Notes: generated by a model from the letters alone, not told the origin. Counted from the stretch's first letter, positions 1 through 6,291 are shown. The stretch is 7,748 bases of DNA from Candidatus Nanohaloarchaea archaeon (GCA_018609855.1 JAHENU010000092.1:1-7748); one strand, 5' to 3'. Numbers and translations: made by a program.

Positions 1-1635
1 GTGCTACAGCGGACCACAATTAATCCGAATCGTGTCGGTCAAAGAAATGTGCATCTGCTGTATGACAATAATCGCATCGTAGTGACATGGGATCTTAATC
101 CCGAAAAACATGTATTCCTCTTTGATGAATCGCTGAACGAAGTGGCAAGCGGTGTCACTCCGTCGAACCTTCTCGTAGCGAAATTAATGCCAGTGGACGT
201 GCAATCTGATCAAAAGAATATCCACTTTTTTGATCTAACTGGATCACAGAGACAGGGCACTGCTACCGCGAGGATCATAAATGCCTCTGTTCAGGGTTCT
301 AATTTTAATTTTGGTAGATCGACAATTAAAAGTTACTCTGAGGGGAAATGGGTTCCTTCATCTAAGGCCGTGGCGACAGACAAACGTACACACGTTTTAG
401 CAGGGATGAGCAATGGAAACAATGTGCATAATTGGCTTGTATCAGATTTGGATGCTGCCGAAGTTGCATCTAATTCCCGTATAAACGGCCGATCTCTGAT
501 AATGGACTTAGACTCCAATAAGGACGTGTTCGCTTGCATACGCTCACAGATATCGCAGCCCAACTCTCAGACTCAATTGATAAAGTTCGATGGCAAAAAT
601 GGAAATCAAATCTGGCAGATACCAACTTTGCAGTATAGTGGTTCTGCAGTCCACATTGATTGTCAGATAGACCAATCAGATGAAATGATTATCAGAAGTT
701 ACGCCCAAAAGATGCCGTTGCTGGAACAATACAATGGCCAAGGACAGAAAGTGGGAGCGGCTAAACTACAGTCACAATATCTCGGCAAGCGGGGTGGCCG
801 AATGCTTATAGCGCAGAATAATGACATTGTCTTTTTTGTAGAGTTGAGCAGAGGATCAGGTAATCAAAATTCCTTTGCCATTGTGAAATACAACCAGAGC
901 AAAACAAGGGGTGGCGGAGGTAAGAAGAATCAGACGCCGGTGGCACAGTTTACCGTGAATCCGCAAAATCCTAATGTCGATCAGCAGGTAACGTTTGATG
1001 CCGCAGCCAGTCATGATCCTGATGGTGGGCAGATTCAGCGGTATCGGTGGTTACTGGGAGATGGGACGACAGAGAGTGGACAGCAGGTGACGCATAGCTA
1101 TGGCAGTGCCGGGCAGTATCAAGCCTGGTTGTTGGTGACGGATGATGAGGGGCAGGGGAGCGGTGTTTTAAAGCCGGTCTGTGTCGGAAATACACAATGC
1201 GGAGGAAGCAGACGGAATTTGTTGACCTTGCAGCCTGGCTGGAATATTGCGTATAATGATAAGCAGGCGGCGATTCTAGTGGCAGCTGTAGATAAAACGT
1301 GTGGCACTGCTACGGTGATGGGGTTGCGTAATGGGCAACTGTATCAGGAGACGGACGCATTACAACCTGGAATGAGTTATTTGATTCGGGCTGGGAACGA
1401 GTGTGAAGTAGAGGGAATCACGGAGGTGGTGCAGCAGGAGAACATTACGTTAGAGCAAGGTTGGAATTTGGTGGGGGTGCGAGACAATATTACTCGTACT
1501 GAATTGGCAAAGGTGTGTCCGGAGCCGTTGGTGTTTGGGTTAGAAGATGGGCAGTTGGCAAGACAGGATCGGCTGGTGGCAGGGGAAGGGTATTTGGTGA
1601 GAGTTAGCGAGACGTGTGCGTATACACTGCGATAG
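1..1635 (+). CDS. Surface/secreted PKD-domain protein with two tandem C-terminal modules (5' end outside window)
   Basis: The frame is open from base 1 and no signal peptide is visible, so the gene almost certainly begins upstream; the GTG at base 1 is not a convincing start. Residues are numbered from base 1. Residues 1-300 look like beta-rich, propeller-type sequence; the stretch around 192-208 (LIKFDGKNG...W) resembles a PQQ/propeller blade. A Gly/Lys linker at 303-309 precedes a PKD domain at about 312-388, with the expected DPDG, W..GDG and HSY...G.Y signatures. Two homologous modules of about 65 residues follow (407-471 and 482-544), each starting with a GWN motif and each with two Cys (434/468; 506/539), which suggests disulfides and an extracytoplasmic location. 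PKD domains are common in archaeal surface proteins and mediate binding or spacing. The specific role is unknown. The base composition changes sharply near the PKD domain (see findings). Confidence 0.8.
   Translation: MLQRTTINPNRVGQRNVHLLYDNNRIVVTWDLNPEKHVFLFDESLNEVASGVTPSNLLVAKLMPVDVQSDQKNIHFFDLTGSQRQGTATARIINASVQGSNFNFGRSTIKSYSEGKWVPSSKAVATDKRTHVLAGMSNGNNVHNWLVSDLDAAEVASNSRINGRSLIMDLDSNKDVFACIRSQISQPNSQTQLIKFDGKNGNQIWQIPTLQYSGSAVHIDCQIDQSDEMIIRSYAQKMPLLEQYNGQGQKVGAAKLQSQYLGKRGGRMLIAQNNDIVFFVELSRGSGNQNSFAIVKYNQSKTRGGGGKKNQTPVAQFTVNPQNPNVDQQVTFDAAASHDPDGGQIQRYRWLLGDGTTESGQQVTHSYGSAGQYQAWLLVTDDEGQGSGVLKPVCVGNTQCGGSRRNLLTLQPGWNIAYNDKQAAILVAAVDKTCGTATVMGLRNGQLYQETDALQPGMSYLIRAGNECEVEGITEVVQQENITLEQGWNLVGVRDNITRTELAKVCPEPLVFGLEDGQLARQDRLVAGEGYLVRVSETCAYTLR
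934..1164 (+). other. PKD domain coding segment
   Basis: This segment encodes residues of about 312-388 of the surface protein. The Ig-like PKD hallmarks are visible: an opening P-x-A-x-F strand, V-x-F-D-A-A-A-S-x-D-P-D-G, then R-W-x-x-G-D-G, H-x-Y-x-x-x-G-x-Y and a closing V-T-D-D-E-G. This is a family-level assignment from sequence pattern, and the domain appears complete. Confidence 0.85.
1219..1632 (+). repeat. Two tandem ~65-residue GWN/Cys-pair modules
   Basis: Module 1 is residues 407-471 (bases 1219-1413) and module 2 is residues 482-544 (bases 1444-1632). By eye they align as LTLQPGWNI / ITLEQGWNL at the start, VMGLRNGQL / VFGLEDGQL in the middle and GMSYLIR / GEGYLVR near the end. 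Both keep one Cys before the middle motif and one near the C-terminus. They are diverged at the protein level, so this is an old internal duplication rather than a recent DNA repeat. The pair ends the protein and could be a surface-retention or binding module; that role is inferred only from position. Confidence 0.75.
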
Positions 1636-1659
1636 TGTGCGGAAGCAGAGCGATGTGTG

Positions 1660-2973
1660 ATGGAAGACGAACAGACCAATATTGTCATCATGGGAGCAGC
1701 TGGCCGGGATTACTGGAATTTCTTGCAGGCCTATCAGCACGATCCAAGCTATCAAGTAGTGGCATTTACCCAAACACAGATTCCGGGTATTGCTGATCGC
1801 ACGTTTCCTGCTGCTTTGGCCGGTCATTTGTATGATTCTGATATCCCCATGCGGCCTGAAGAAGATTTGCCCAAGATTGTGGAGGAATATGGTGTCGATA
1901 CGGTGGTGTTGGCCTACAGTGATCTGCCATTTTCATACGTGATGGAACGTGCGTCATGGGTGCTTTCTTTAGGCTGTAATTTTGAGCTGTTAGGGCCAGA
2001 TACTACTATGATATCGGCAAACAAACCCATTATCTCAGTCTGTGCTGTGAGGACTGGGTGCGGCAAAAGTCAGACAACGCGATATGTGGTTGATACATTG
2101 GAAGCGATAGGGTATACTGTTGTCGTGGTACGGCATCCCATGCCGTATGCAACAGACTTGGCATCTGTAACGGTGCAACGGTTTGCCTCAACTGAGGATT
2201 TTGCAAAGTACGATATGACAATTGAGGAATTGGAAGAATATGAGCAACATATTCGTAAAGGAACGGTTGTATATGCTGGCATCGACTACGAACAGATTCT
2301 ATACGAAGCGGAACAGGAAGCGGATGTCATTGTGTGGGATGGCGGGAATAATGATCTGCCGTTCTATCAGCCAGACGTCCATATTGTCTTAGCCGATGCA
2401 CTGCGCCCAGGCCACGAAATATCATATTACCCGGGCTCTATCAATATGCGAATGGCTGATATATTGGTCATTAATAAAGTTGATACTGCGTCAGTCGATG
2501 CTGTGACGACTGTTAAAGAGAATGTTGCTTCTTATAATGTTGACGCTGCTGTGTACACAGCCCGTTCCCCTATTACGCTGTCACCGGAAACAGAGTTGGC
2601 TGACGAACGGGTTTTAGTTATTGAAGATGGGCCGACTGTGACCCATGGCGAAATGCGATATGGTGCTGGCTATGTGGCTGCACGTGCCCACGGCGCTAAC
2701 ATCATTCAGCCACACTTATTCGCAAAAGGTACAATTCAAGAAACGTTGGCACACTACGATCTTGAATCAGTTGTGCCAGCAATGGGCTATACTGATTCTG
2801 AATTGCGTGATTTGGAACGTACTATTGCCGCTTCAGGCTGCGACTATGTCATAGATGCCAGTCCTGTCAATCTGCAACGAATTCTGAATATAAATGTGTC
2901 AGTCATACAGGCGCATTATGATTTGGTGCCAGAAGACGGGTTGGCTGAGAGCATCCGACATACAATAGCATAA
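1660..2973 (+). CDS. Cyclic 2,3-diphosphoglycerate synthase family protein (COG2403-type GTPase-like)
   Basis: The protein is 437 residues from the ATG; a GTG three bases upstream is also in frame. The N-terminal Rossmann-like part carries the family's IMGAAGRD motif (residues 10-17). It is followed by a P-loop, VRTGCGKSQTTR (130-141), a Walker-B-like VIVWDGGNND (223-232) and an NKVD guanine-recognition-like motif (272-275). The segments RHPMPY, YYPGSINMR, EDGPTVTHGEM and PAMGY are also typical. Length matches the family (about 440-460). In some methanogens the enzyme cyclises 2,3-bisphosphoglycerate with ATP to make the thermolyte cDPG. The family is spread well beyond cDPG producers, so the substrate here is unproven. 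The gene starts 24 bases after the surface-protein stop and may be co-transcribed; no strong ribosome site or TATA box is seen. Family assignment is firm, the reaction is not. Confidence 0.88.
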   Translation: MEDEQTNIVIMGAAGRDYWNFLQAYQHDPSYQVVAFTQTQIPGIADRTFPAALAGHLYDSDIPMRPEEDLPKIVEEYGVDTVVLAYSDLPFSYVMERASWVLSLGCNFELLGPDTTMISANKPIISVCAVRTGCGKSQTTRYVVDTLEAIGYTVVVVRHPMPYATDLASVTVQRFASTEDFAKYDMTIEELEEYEQHIRKGTVVYAGIDYEQILYEAEQEADVIVWDGGNNDLPFYQPDVHIVLADALRPGHEISYYPGSINMRMADILVINKVDTASVDAVTTVKENVASYNVDAAVYTARSPITLSPETELADERVLVIEDGPTVTHGEMRYGAGYVAARAHGANIIQPHLFAKGTIQETLAHYDLESVVPAMGYTDSELRDLERTIAASGCDYVIDASPVNLQRILNINVSVIQAHYDLVPEDGLAESIRHTIA

Positions 2974-3041
2974 AGCTTTTGTGTTGCTTGAAGGTGTGTT
3001 TGGAGTGTCGGTCATCACCGGCGCATAACATCGGTTGCCGA

Positions 3042-3048
3042 TTTATTA
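3042..3048 (+). promoter_or_regulatory. TATA-like box before the Tyr-rich gene
   Basis: TTTATTA is centred about 24 bases before the ATG at 3069. It supports that ATG as the start and a near-leaderless message. The 95 bases between the preceding stop (2973) and this start otherwise hold only an AAAGCTTT palindrome at about 2972-2979 and no recognisable RNA gene. Confidence 0.45.
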
Positions 3049-3068
3049 GTGCATGCGTGTTTAGGTAT

Positions 3069-3671
3069 ATGCAGTGGGATCCAGATATGCCGGTCACTTC
3101 TTTTCCATCAGCAGTGCAAGCGCCTCTGCAGGATCATGCGCACGCTATGTATGTGCAATTAGTGCCATACGTGGCACAATCTGCCAGCGATAAACGAGGA
3201 GTGCTAGTGCCAGAACGTGAGTACGGGCACAGTTATCGCCGGCAACGCAGTGCCCAACCACCGCCGCACTGGTATCAAGAATTGGTTGCTACAAACCCAC
3301 ACCTACGTCCAGATAGCTGCATTAGAGCTATTGAACGAATTTGTGCAGGTAATGACAAAGTCTATGGTTTCTCGGAATCGAAATATGCTCCGTATGCGTA
3401 CGGCCCATTAATTCGTGATATCCTGTGGGAGCGTGCTGCGTATGGGCATGATTACCCTGAATTCGGTGACAGTGACTGGGCCTACACACCGCCAAGTGTA
3501 GCTGTCCGTTCCTATGTGGATCTGGATCCTGTGTCAGCTACGGAATCTTACGAATATGTCAAATGGCTGTTGGAAGATGATGAAGAAGCATTGAGTATCA
3601 TGGAAAAATATTGTGCTGATGTTGCTGAAGCAAAGGACTTAGCGCCTCTGGTCATGCAAAAAGGCCGGTAG
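3069..3671 (+). CDS. Unrecognised Tyr-rich protein, ~200 aa
   Basis: I do not recognise a family. The frame is open from 2979, but I chose the ATG at 3069 because a TATA-like TTTATTA lies at 3042-3048, the right distance for a leaderless or near-leaderless archaeal transcript; an ATG at 3087 is the alternative. The protein is soluble-looking with no membrane segment or signal peptide. It is unusually rich in aromatics (about 16 Tyr and 5 Trp in 200 residues). A proline stretch lies near 64-66, a Tyr-dense central part at 99-140 (motifs YAPYAYG and ERAAYGHDYPEFGDSDW), and an acidic helix at about 157-175 with LLEDDEEA. The length and the flow into the convergent primase gene argue for a real gene, but it could be lineage-restricted. 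Its 3' end overlaps priS by 33 bases on the opposite strand. No function is proposed. Confidence 0.65.
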   Translation: MQWDPDMPVTSFPSAVQAPLQDHAHAMYVQLVPYVAQSASDKRGVLVPEREYGHSYRRQRSAQPPPHWYQELVATNPHLRPDSCIRAIERICAGNDKVYGFSESKYAPYAYGPLIRDILWERAAYGHDYPEFGDSDWAYTPPSVAVRSYVDLDPVSATESYEYVKWLLEDDEEALSIMEKYCADVAEAKDLAPLVMQKGR

Positions 3672-4400
3672 GGCTTTCTCATTGATTATCTTCTCAGGTT
3701 GTTCCAAATCAGAAGAGTGTATTTCTCTCACCTTGCGTGAAACCAGTCCATTTAAAGAGTCAGGCAAACGTATGAGATCTGCAGATCCAGCTGTTATTGC
3801 CATGTCTATAGGGAAACGTTGTTGCATTTTCTCTGCCAATGCCTGCCGTTGTTCATAGGGCAATTGCCATGCCGCATTGTCACGCACATGTATGTGAAAG
3901 CCGCGGCCAGAGTATATCAGAGAGAGGTGTGTAAAATGTTTGCTCAAGAGATCGTTTAACTCGGCTGTTGCCGTCGCCACATCAATAAAACACTGTTCGC
4001 AAAATGCATAGGCGCTGATCGGGCCAGATAGTTTATTACGCATCATACGGCAATGCATGCAATAGAGATGGTTGGGATCAAGGTCAAAGACTAATTCCTG
4101 AACAGCTGATGATGGTGTGCTTTTAGTATCATAATAGATATCCTCTGGCACATAGGTCAGAATTTTCTCATTGAGTTCGGCATGGGTTAGGTATTGCGTA
4201 ACATAAAGTAATTTATACAGGTATTGTTTGTGCATTGGTCGATAGCGTGTGGTCTCAGAACCTACATCAATCACTAACTGCTCTTGGTCGCCGATACGAA
4301 ACCAATCAGCCGATGTTGCGAGTGAAAATTCATTTTCGTAAAATTGCCGACGTTCGGCGACCCGCGCCGGACGCATGCCGTACGGAAACTGTGCTTCCAT
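3639..4400 (-). CDS. priS: DNA primase small (catalytic) subunit, compact form
   Basis: This is an archaeo-eukaryotic primase that makes RNA/DNA primers with PriL. It is 253 residues from the ATG at 4400; an upstream TTG at 4406 would add two. Visible features are the catalytic VFDLDPNH motif (D106, D108), a Cys4 zinc site (C114, C117, C134, C137), the nucleotide-binding IYSGRGFHIHV (R166, H169, H171), the third acidic residue in IDMAIT (D199), and the LIRLPDSLNG segment (210-218). From memory of Pyrococcus PriS (about 345 aa), this protein lacks roughly 100 residues of helical domain between SGRG and the third Asp. It also has Asn and Leu where His and Lys are expected after the LP.SL motif. 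No primase large subunit is in the window. The gene is divergent from the YbaK-type gene and convergent with the Tyr-rich gene, so it is probably monocistronic here. Confidence 0.87.
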   Translation of the reverse strand: MEAQFPYGMRPARVAERRQFYENEFSLATSADWFRIGDQEQLVIDVGSETTRYRPMHKQYLYKLLYVTQYLTHAELNEKILTYVPEDIYYDTKSTPSSAVQELVFDLDPNHLYCMHCRMMRNKLSGPISAYAFCEQCFIDVATATAELNDLLSKHFTHLSLIYSGRGFHIHVRDNAAWQLPYEQRQALAEKMQQRFPIDMAITAGSADLIRLPDSLNGLVSRKVREIHSSDLEQPEKIINEKALPAFLHDQRR

Positions 4401-4505
4401 AAGCAATAAATGGCTGCAACTATCATATGCTTTATGGTGGCTGCTATGCGCATCACATCTTCTATACCGGCTGTCAAAGCACTAATGCACGAATTGGAGT
4501 GTGAT
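4401..4505. promoter_or_regulatory. Divergent intergenic region between priS and the YbaK-type gene
   Basis: These 105 bases separate two divergent starts and must hold both promoters if each gene is transcribed alone. On the minus strand an AT-rich stretch (4421-4433, reading roughly TAAAGCATATGAT) lies about 26 bases from the priS ATG. On the plus strand a weak TCTATA lies at about 4461-4466, with a ribosome site at 4496. Neither TATA box is strong, so exact promoters are uncertain. Confidence 0.4.
4496..4505 (+). promoter_or_regulatory. Ribosome binding site that sets the YbaK-type start
   Basis: GGAG at 4496-4499 followed by GTGAT leaves a 6-base spacer to the ATG at 4506. It supports 4506 over the in-frame ATGs at 4410, 4434, 4446 and 4485, which would add an unconserved N-terminal extension. 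It is the clearest Shine-Dalgarno-like site in the window. Confidence 0.65.
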
Positions 4506-4964
4506 ATGGAAGCTTTAAAACAGGTTATTGATTTCCTGCAAGAATATGACGCCGATGCACAGCTCATAGTGCACACTCAGGCGAAGAATTCTCAGCAAGC
4601 GGCACAAGCGATGGACATCCAAGTTGAACAGATTGTAAAAAGTGTCGTATTTGTGGCTGAAGAAGATTCAACTGCTGGTTGGGTCGTGCTAGTGCAAGGT
4701 CACACCCATGTAGACACAAACCAGCTGGAAAAGCATATCGGACGCACAGTGCGTATGGCGACACCGGAAGAAGTACAACAGCAAACGCCTTTCCGCGTTG
4801 GCGGCGTATCTCCTTTCGCGCAACCTTTGCCGGTAATTGTAGATGAGGCAGTATTAGGTATAGCTGAAATACAGCCAGCTGCTGGTTCTACGTGTGTTGG
4901 AGCGTTGTTAACGCCGGCAGAATTAGTACGATTAACAAGAGCTGATGTTGCTCAATTAAGTTGA
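4506..4964 (+). CDS. YbaK/EbsC (ProX-type) aminoacyl-tRNA deacylase
   Basis: This is a single-domain editing hydrolase that clears mischarged tRNA in trans. At 152 residues it matches the family length, and its N-terminus (MEALKQVIDFL) is where homologs begin. Family hallmarks are visible: QIVKSVVF with the conserved Lys45, the RVGGVSPF loop (residues 97-104; GxxPF type), IVDEAVL at 111-117, and the PAAGSTCVGALLTPAEL C-terminal segment (124-140). Family members act on Cys-tRNA(Pro), Ala-tRNA(Pro) or Ser/Thr-charged tRNAs; sequence alone does not tell which. It sits upstream of tyrS and serS in the same orientation, which fits a tRNA-charging quality-control role, but the 231-base spacer to tyrS and a separate tyrS promoter argue against a tight operon. 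Confidence 0.9.
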   Translation: MEALKQVIDFLQEYDADAQLIVHTQAKNSQQAAQAMDIQVEQIVKSVVFVAEEDSTAGWVVLVQGHTHVDTNQLEKHIGRTVRMATPEEVQQQTPFRVGGVSPFAQPLPVIVDEAVLGIAEIQPAAGSTCVGALLTPAELVRLTRADVAQLS

Positions 4965-4970
4965 TGATTT

Positions 4971-4998
4971 GTGCGGTTCTGCTTTCAATAAACTGCAC
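4971..4998 (+). other. Stem-loop just after the YbaK-type gene
   Basis: GTGCGGTT (4971-4978) can pair with AACTGCAC (4991-4998): 8 base pairs including one G-T wobble, with a 12-base loop, starting six bases past the stop codon. It could be an mRNA 3'-end structure or terminator element. There is no T-tract after it, which archaeal termination usually needs, so the role is open and chance is possible. Confidence 0.35.
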
Positions 4999-5138
4999 CT
5001 ATAGTATGGGTCCCGTAGTAGCGTATACCTTGCGTAATACTGTGCATGTAAGATGGGCAGACAAATTAAAACTGAGATGTTTTTTGATCGGCACAGAAAA
5101 TTTACCTTTGTTGACGGTGGTGTTGTGTCGCCCCTTCA

Positions 5139-5149
5139 CTTATATAAAG
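5139..5149 (+). promoter_or_regulatory. TATA-box promoter of tyrS
   Basis: CTTATATAAAG is the strongest archaeal TATA box in the window. With the usual spacing of about 25 bases, transcription would begin near 5170, giving a leader of about 25 bases before the tyrS ATG at 5196. This argues that tyrS is transcribed independently of the gene upstream. Confidence 0.7.
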
Positions 5150-5176
5150 TTAAGGCGCAGAGGATTGCAAGAGAAA

Positions 5177-5194
5177 ATGAATCATATGGGATAG
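5177..5194 (+). other. Possible five-codon upstream ORF in the tyrS leader
   Basis: ATG AAT CAT ATG GGA TAG encodes MNHMG and stops one base before the tyrS ATG. If transcription starts near 5170, as the TATA box implies, this would be the first ATG on the message. Translational coupling or leader control is possible, but nothing beyond position supports it. Confidence 0.25.
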
Positions 5195-5195
5195 T

Positions 5196-6263
5196 ATGGA
5201 TACACAGCGACAACAAGACCTCATTCAAAGGAATACTGCGGAAATTGTTACTGAGGAAGATTTGCAGCATGTATTGAAAACAAAGGAAAAACCCGTGGTG
5301 TACCTTGGCTGGTCAATCACTGGAAAACCACATACAGGGTACTTTATTCCGGTGATGAAGTTAGCGGACTTTCTTCAGGCAGGATTACAGGTGAAGATAT
5401 TGTTAGCCGATTTGCATGGTGCCCTGGATAATACGCCGTGGGATGTGTTAGAGCAGCGATATCAGTATTATGCGGCTATTATACCTTTAATGTTTGAAGC
5501 GGTGGGAGCAGATATTAGAAATTGTGAGATTATAAAAGGTTCCTCATTTCAACTCACCTCCGAGTATATGCAGGATCTATTACGATATACTTCTTCTGTG
5601 TCGTTGCACGATAGCCAACGGGCGGCATCAGAAGTAGTAAAATTCGGAGATAGTCCTCGGTTGTCTGGAATGCTCTATCCATTGATGCAATCTTTGGATG
5701 AGGTGTACCTGAATGCTGATATTCAATATGGTGGAATTGACCAGAGAAAGATTCTGATGTTTTCCCGAGAACATTTGCCTCAATTAGGTTACCAGCCACG
5801 CATTGCCTGTATGACCCCTCTGTTGCCAGGTCTTTTAGGCAAGAAGATGAGTGCGTCTGACAGTGCTTCAAAAATAGATGTGCTTGATAACTCAGATACT
5901 GTTGAACAGAAAATATCTGATGCATATTGTCCTGCAGGGCAGGTGGCTGACAACGGTATCATTGCATTTGTCAAGCATGTGGTTATGCCATTAAAGGCTG
6001 ATAGAAATGAAGCGTTTGTTGTTGAACGTCCAGAAAAATTTGGCGGACCTCTGTCATTCAATTCATATTCTGAAGTGGAACAAGCGTTTGTTTCCGGAGA
6101 TTTACATCCGTTGGATTTGAAAACAGCAGTAACCAATGAGATAAATCAATTGTTGGAGCCATTTCACAAACAGCAAACCTATTTACAGCAATTGGCGATG
6201 GCAGGGTATGCTGAAAAGCACGAAAGCGATGCTGAAAATAGCGAGAACAAGTGTAATGTTTAG
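5196..6263 (+). CDS. tyrS: Tyrosyl-tRNA synthetase, archaeal/eukaryotic type
   Basis: This class I synthetase charges tRNA(Tyr). It is 355 residues, the size of the catalytic plus anticodon-binding core. The HIGH-equivalent reads GKPHTGYF (43-50) and the KMSKS-equivalent reads KKMSASDSASKIDVLD (216-231). Tyrosine-pocket and core residues are seen in YLGWS (Y36), YPLMQSLDEVYLNADIQYGGIDQRKI (Y161, Q165, D168, Q177 region) and LADLHGALDN (70-79). The C-terminal domain runs from about 240, with NNG-like DNGIIAFVKHVVMPLK and HPLDLKTAV, and ends in a short acidic tail (339-350). The wording is closer to eukaryotic cytosolic TyrRS than to the usual archaeal form (see findings). The ATG is chosen because homologs begin at this point; no clear Shine-Dalgarno site precedes it. 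It is followed after 41 bases by serS. Confidence 0.97.
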   Translation: MDTQRQQDLIQRNTAEIVTEEDLQHVLKTKEKPVVYLGWSITGKPHTGYFIPVMKLADFLQAGLQVKILLADLHGALDNTPWDVLEQRYQYYAAIIPLMFEAVGADIRNCEIIKGSSFQLTSEYMQDLLRYTSSVSLHDSQRAASEVVKFGDSPRLSGMLYPLMQSLDEVYLNADIQYGGIDQRKILMFSREHLPQLGYQPRIACMTPLLPGLLGKKMSASDSASKIDVLDNSDTVEQKISDAYCPAGQVADNGIIAFVKHVVMPLKADRNEAFVVERPEKFGGPLSFNSYSEVEQAFVSGDLHPLDLKTAVTNEINQLLEPFHKQQTYLQQLAMAGYAEKHESDAENSENKCNV

Positions 6264-6272
6264 ACGGTTGCA

Positions 6273-6283
6273 TTTATTTAAAA
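6273..6283 (+). promoter_or_regulatory. TATA-box promoter of serS
   Basis: TTTATTTAAAA begins 10 bases after the tyrS stop. Its centre lies about 27 bases before the serS ATG at 6305, exactly where a leaderless transcript would need it. This suggests that serS can be transcribed on its own despite the short gap. Confidence 0.65.
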
Positions 6284-6291
6284 CATGTGGT

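Noticed and set aside
1619..1626. Possible TATA box (CGTATACA) for the cyclic diphosphoglycerate synthase family gene
   Set aside because: It is weak, inside the upstream coding sequence and about 37 bases from the start; co-transcription with the upstream gene is equally likely.
1377..1691. A 104-codon minus-strand frame opposite the end of the surface protein gene
   Set aside because: Ser/Cys/Pro-rich translation is what results from reading the complement of the G-rich coding strand; no motif is present.
2979..3068. 30-codon N-terminal extension of the Tyr-rich gene with five Cys, suggesting a zinc site
   Set aside because: It starts from a TTG six bases after the previous stop, has no ribosome site and includes the TATA-like box; the Cys spacing is not a known zinc pattern.
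4410..4505. N-terminal extension of the YbaK-type protein that looks somewhat hydrophobic, like a signal peptide
   Set aside because: Homologs begin at the ATG at 4506, which has a GGAG site 6 bases upstream; the extension runs through the divergent promoter region.
5000..5075. A tRNA-like beginning (GGGTCCCGTAGTAGC) in the spacer
   Set aside because: No GTTC-type T-loop, no 7-base anticodon loop on a 5-bp stem and no matching acceptor stem could be found on either strand.
4961..5194. A 77-codon plus-strand frame starting at the YbaK-type stop
   Set aside because: The frame begins with TTG/ATG overlapping the stop and its composition is Cys/Arg-rich without a recognisable motif; it spans the stem-loop and the TATA box.
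5053..5277. A 74-codon plus-strand frame beginning with an ATG (MGRQIKTEMFF) in the spacer before tyrS
   Set aside because: It runs 82 bases into tyrS in another frame and contains the probable tyrS TATA box; it has no ribosome site and no family resemblance. Kept only as a possibility within the spacer finding.
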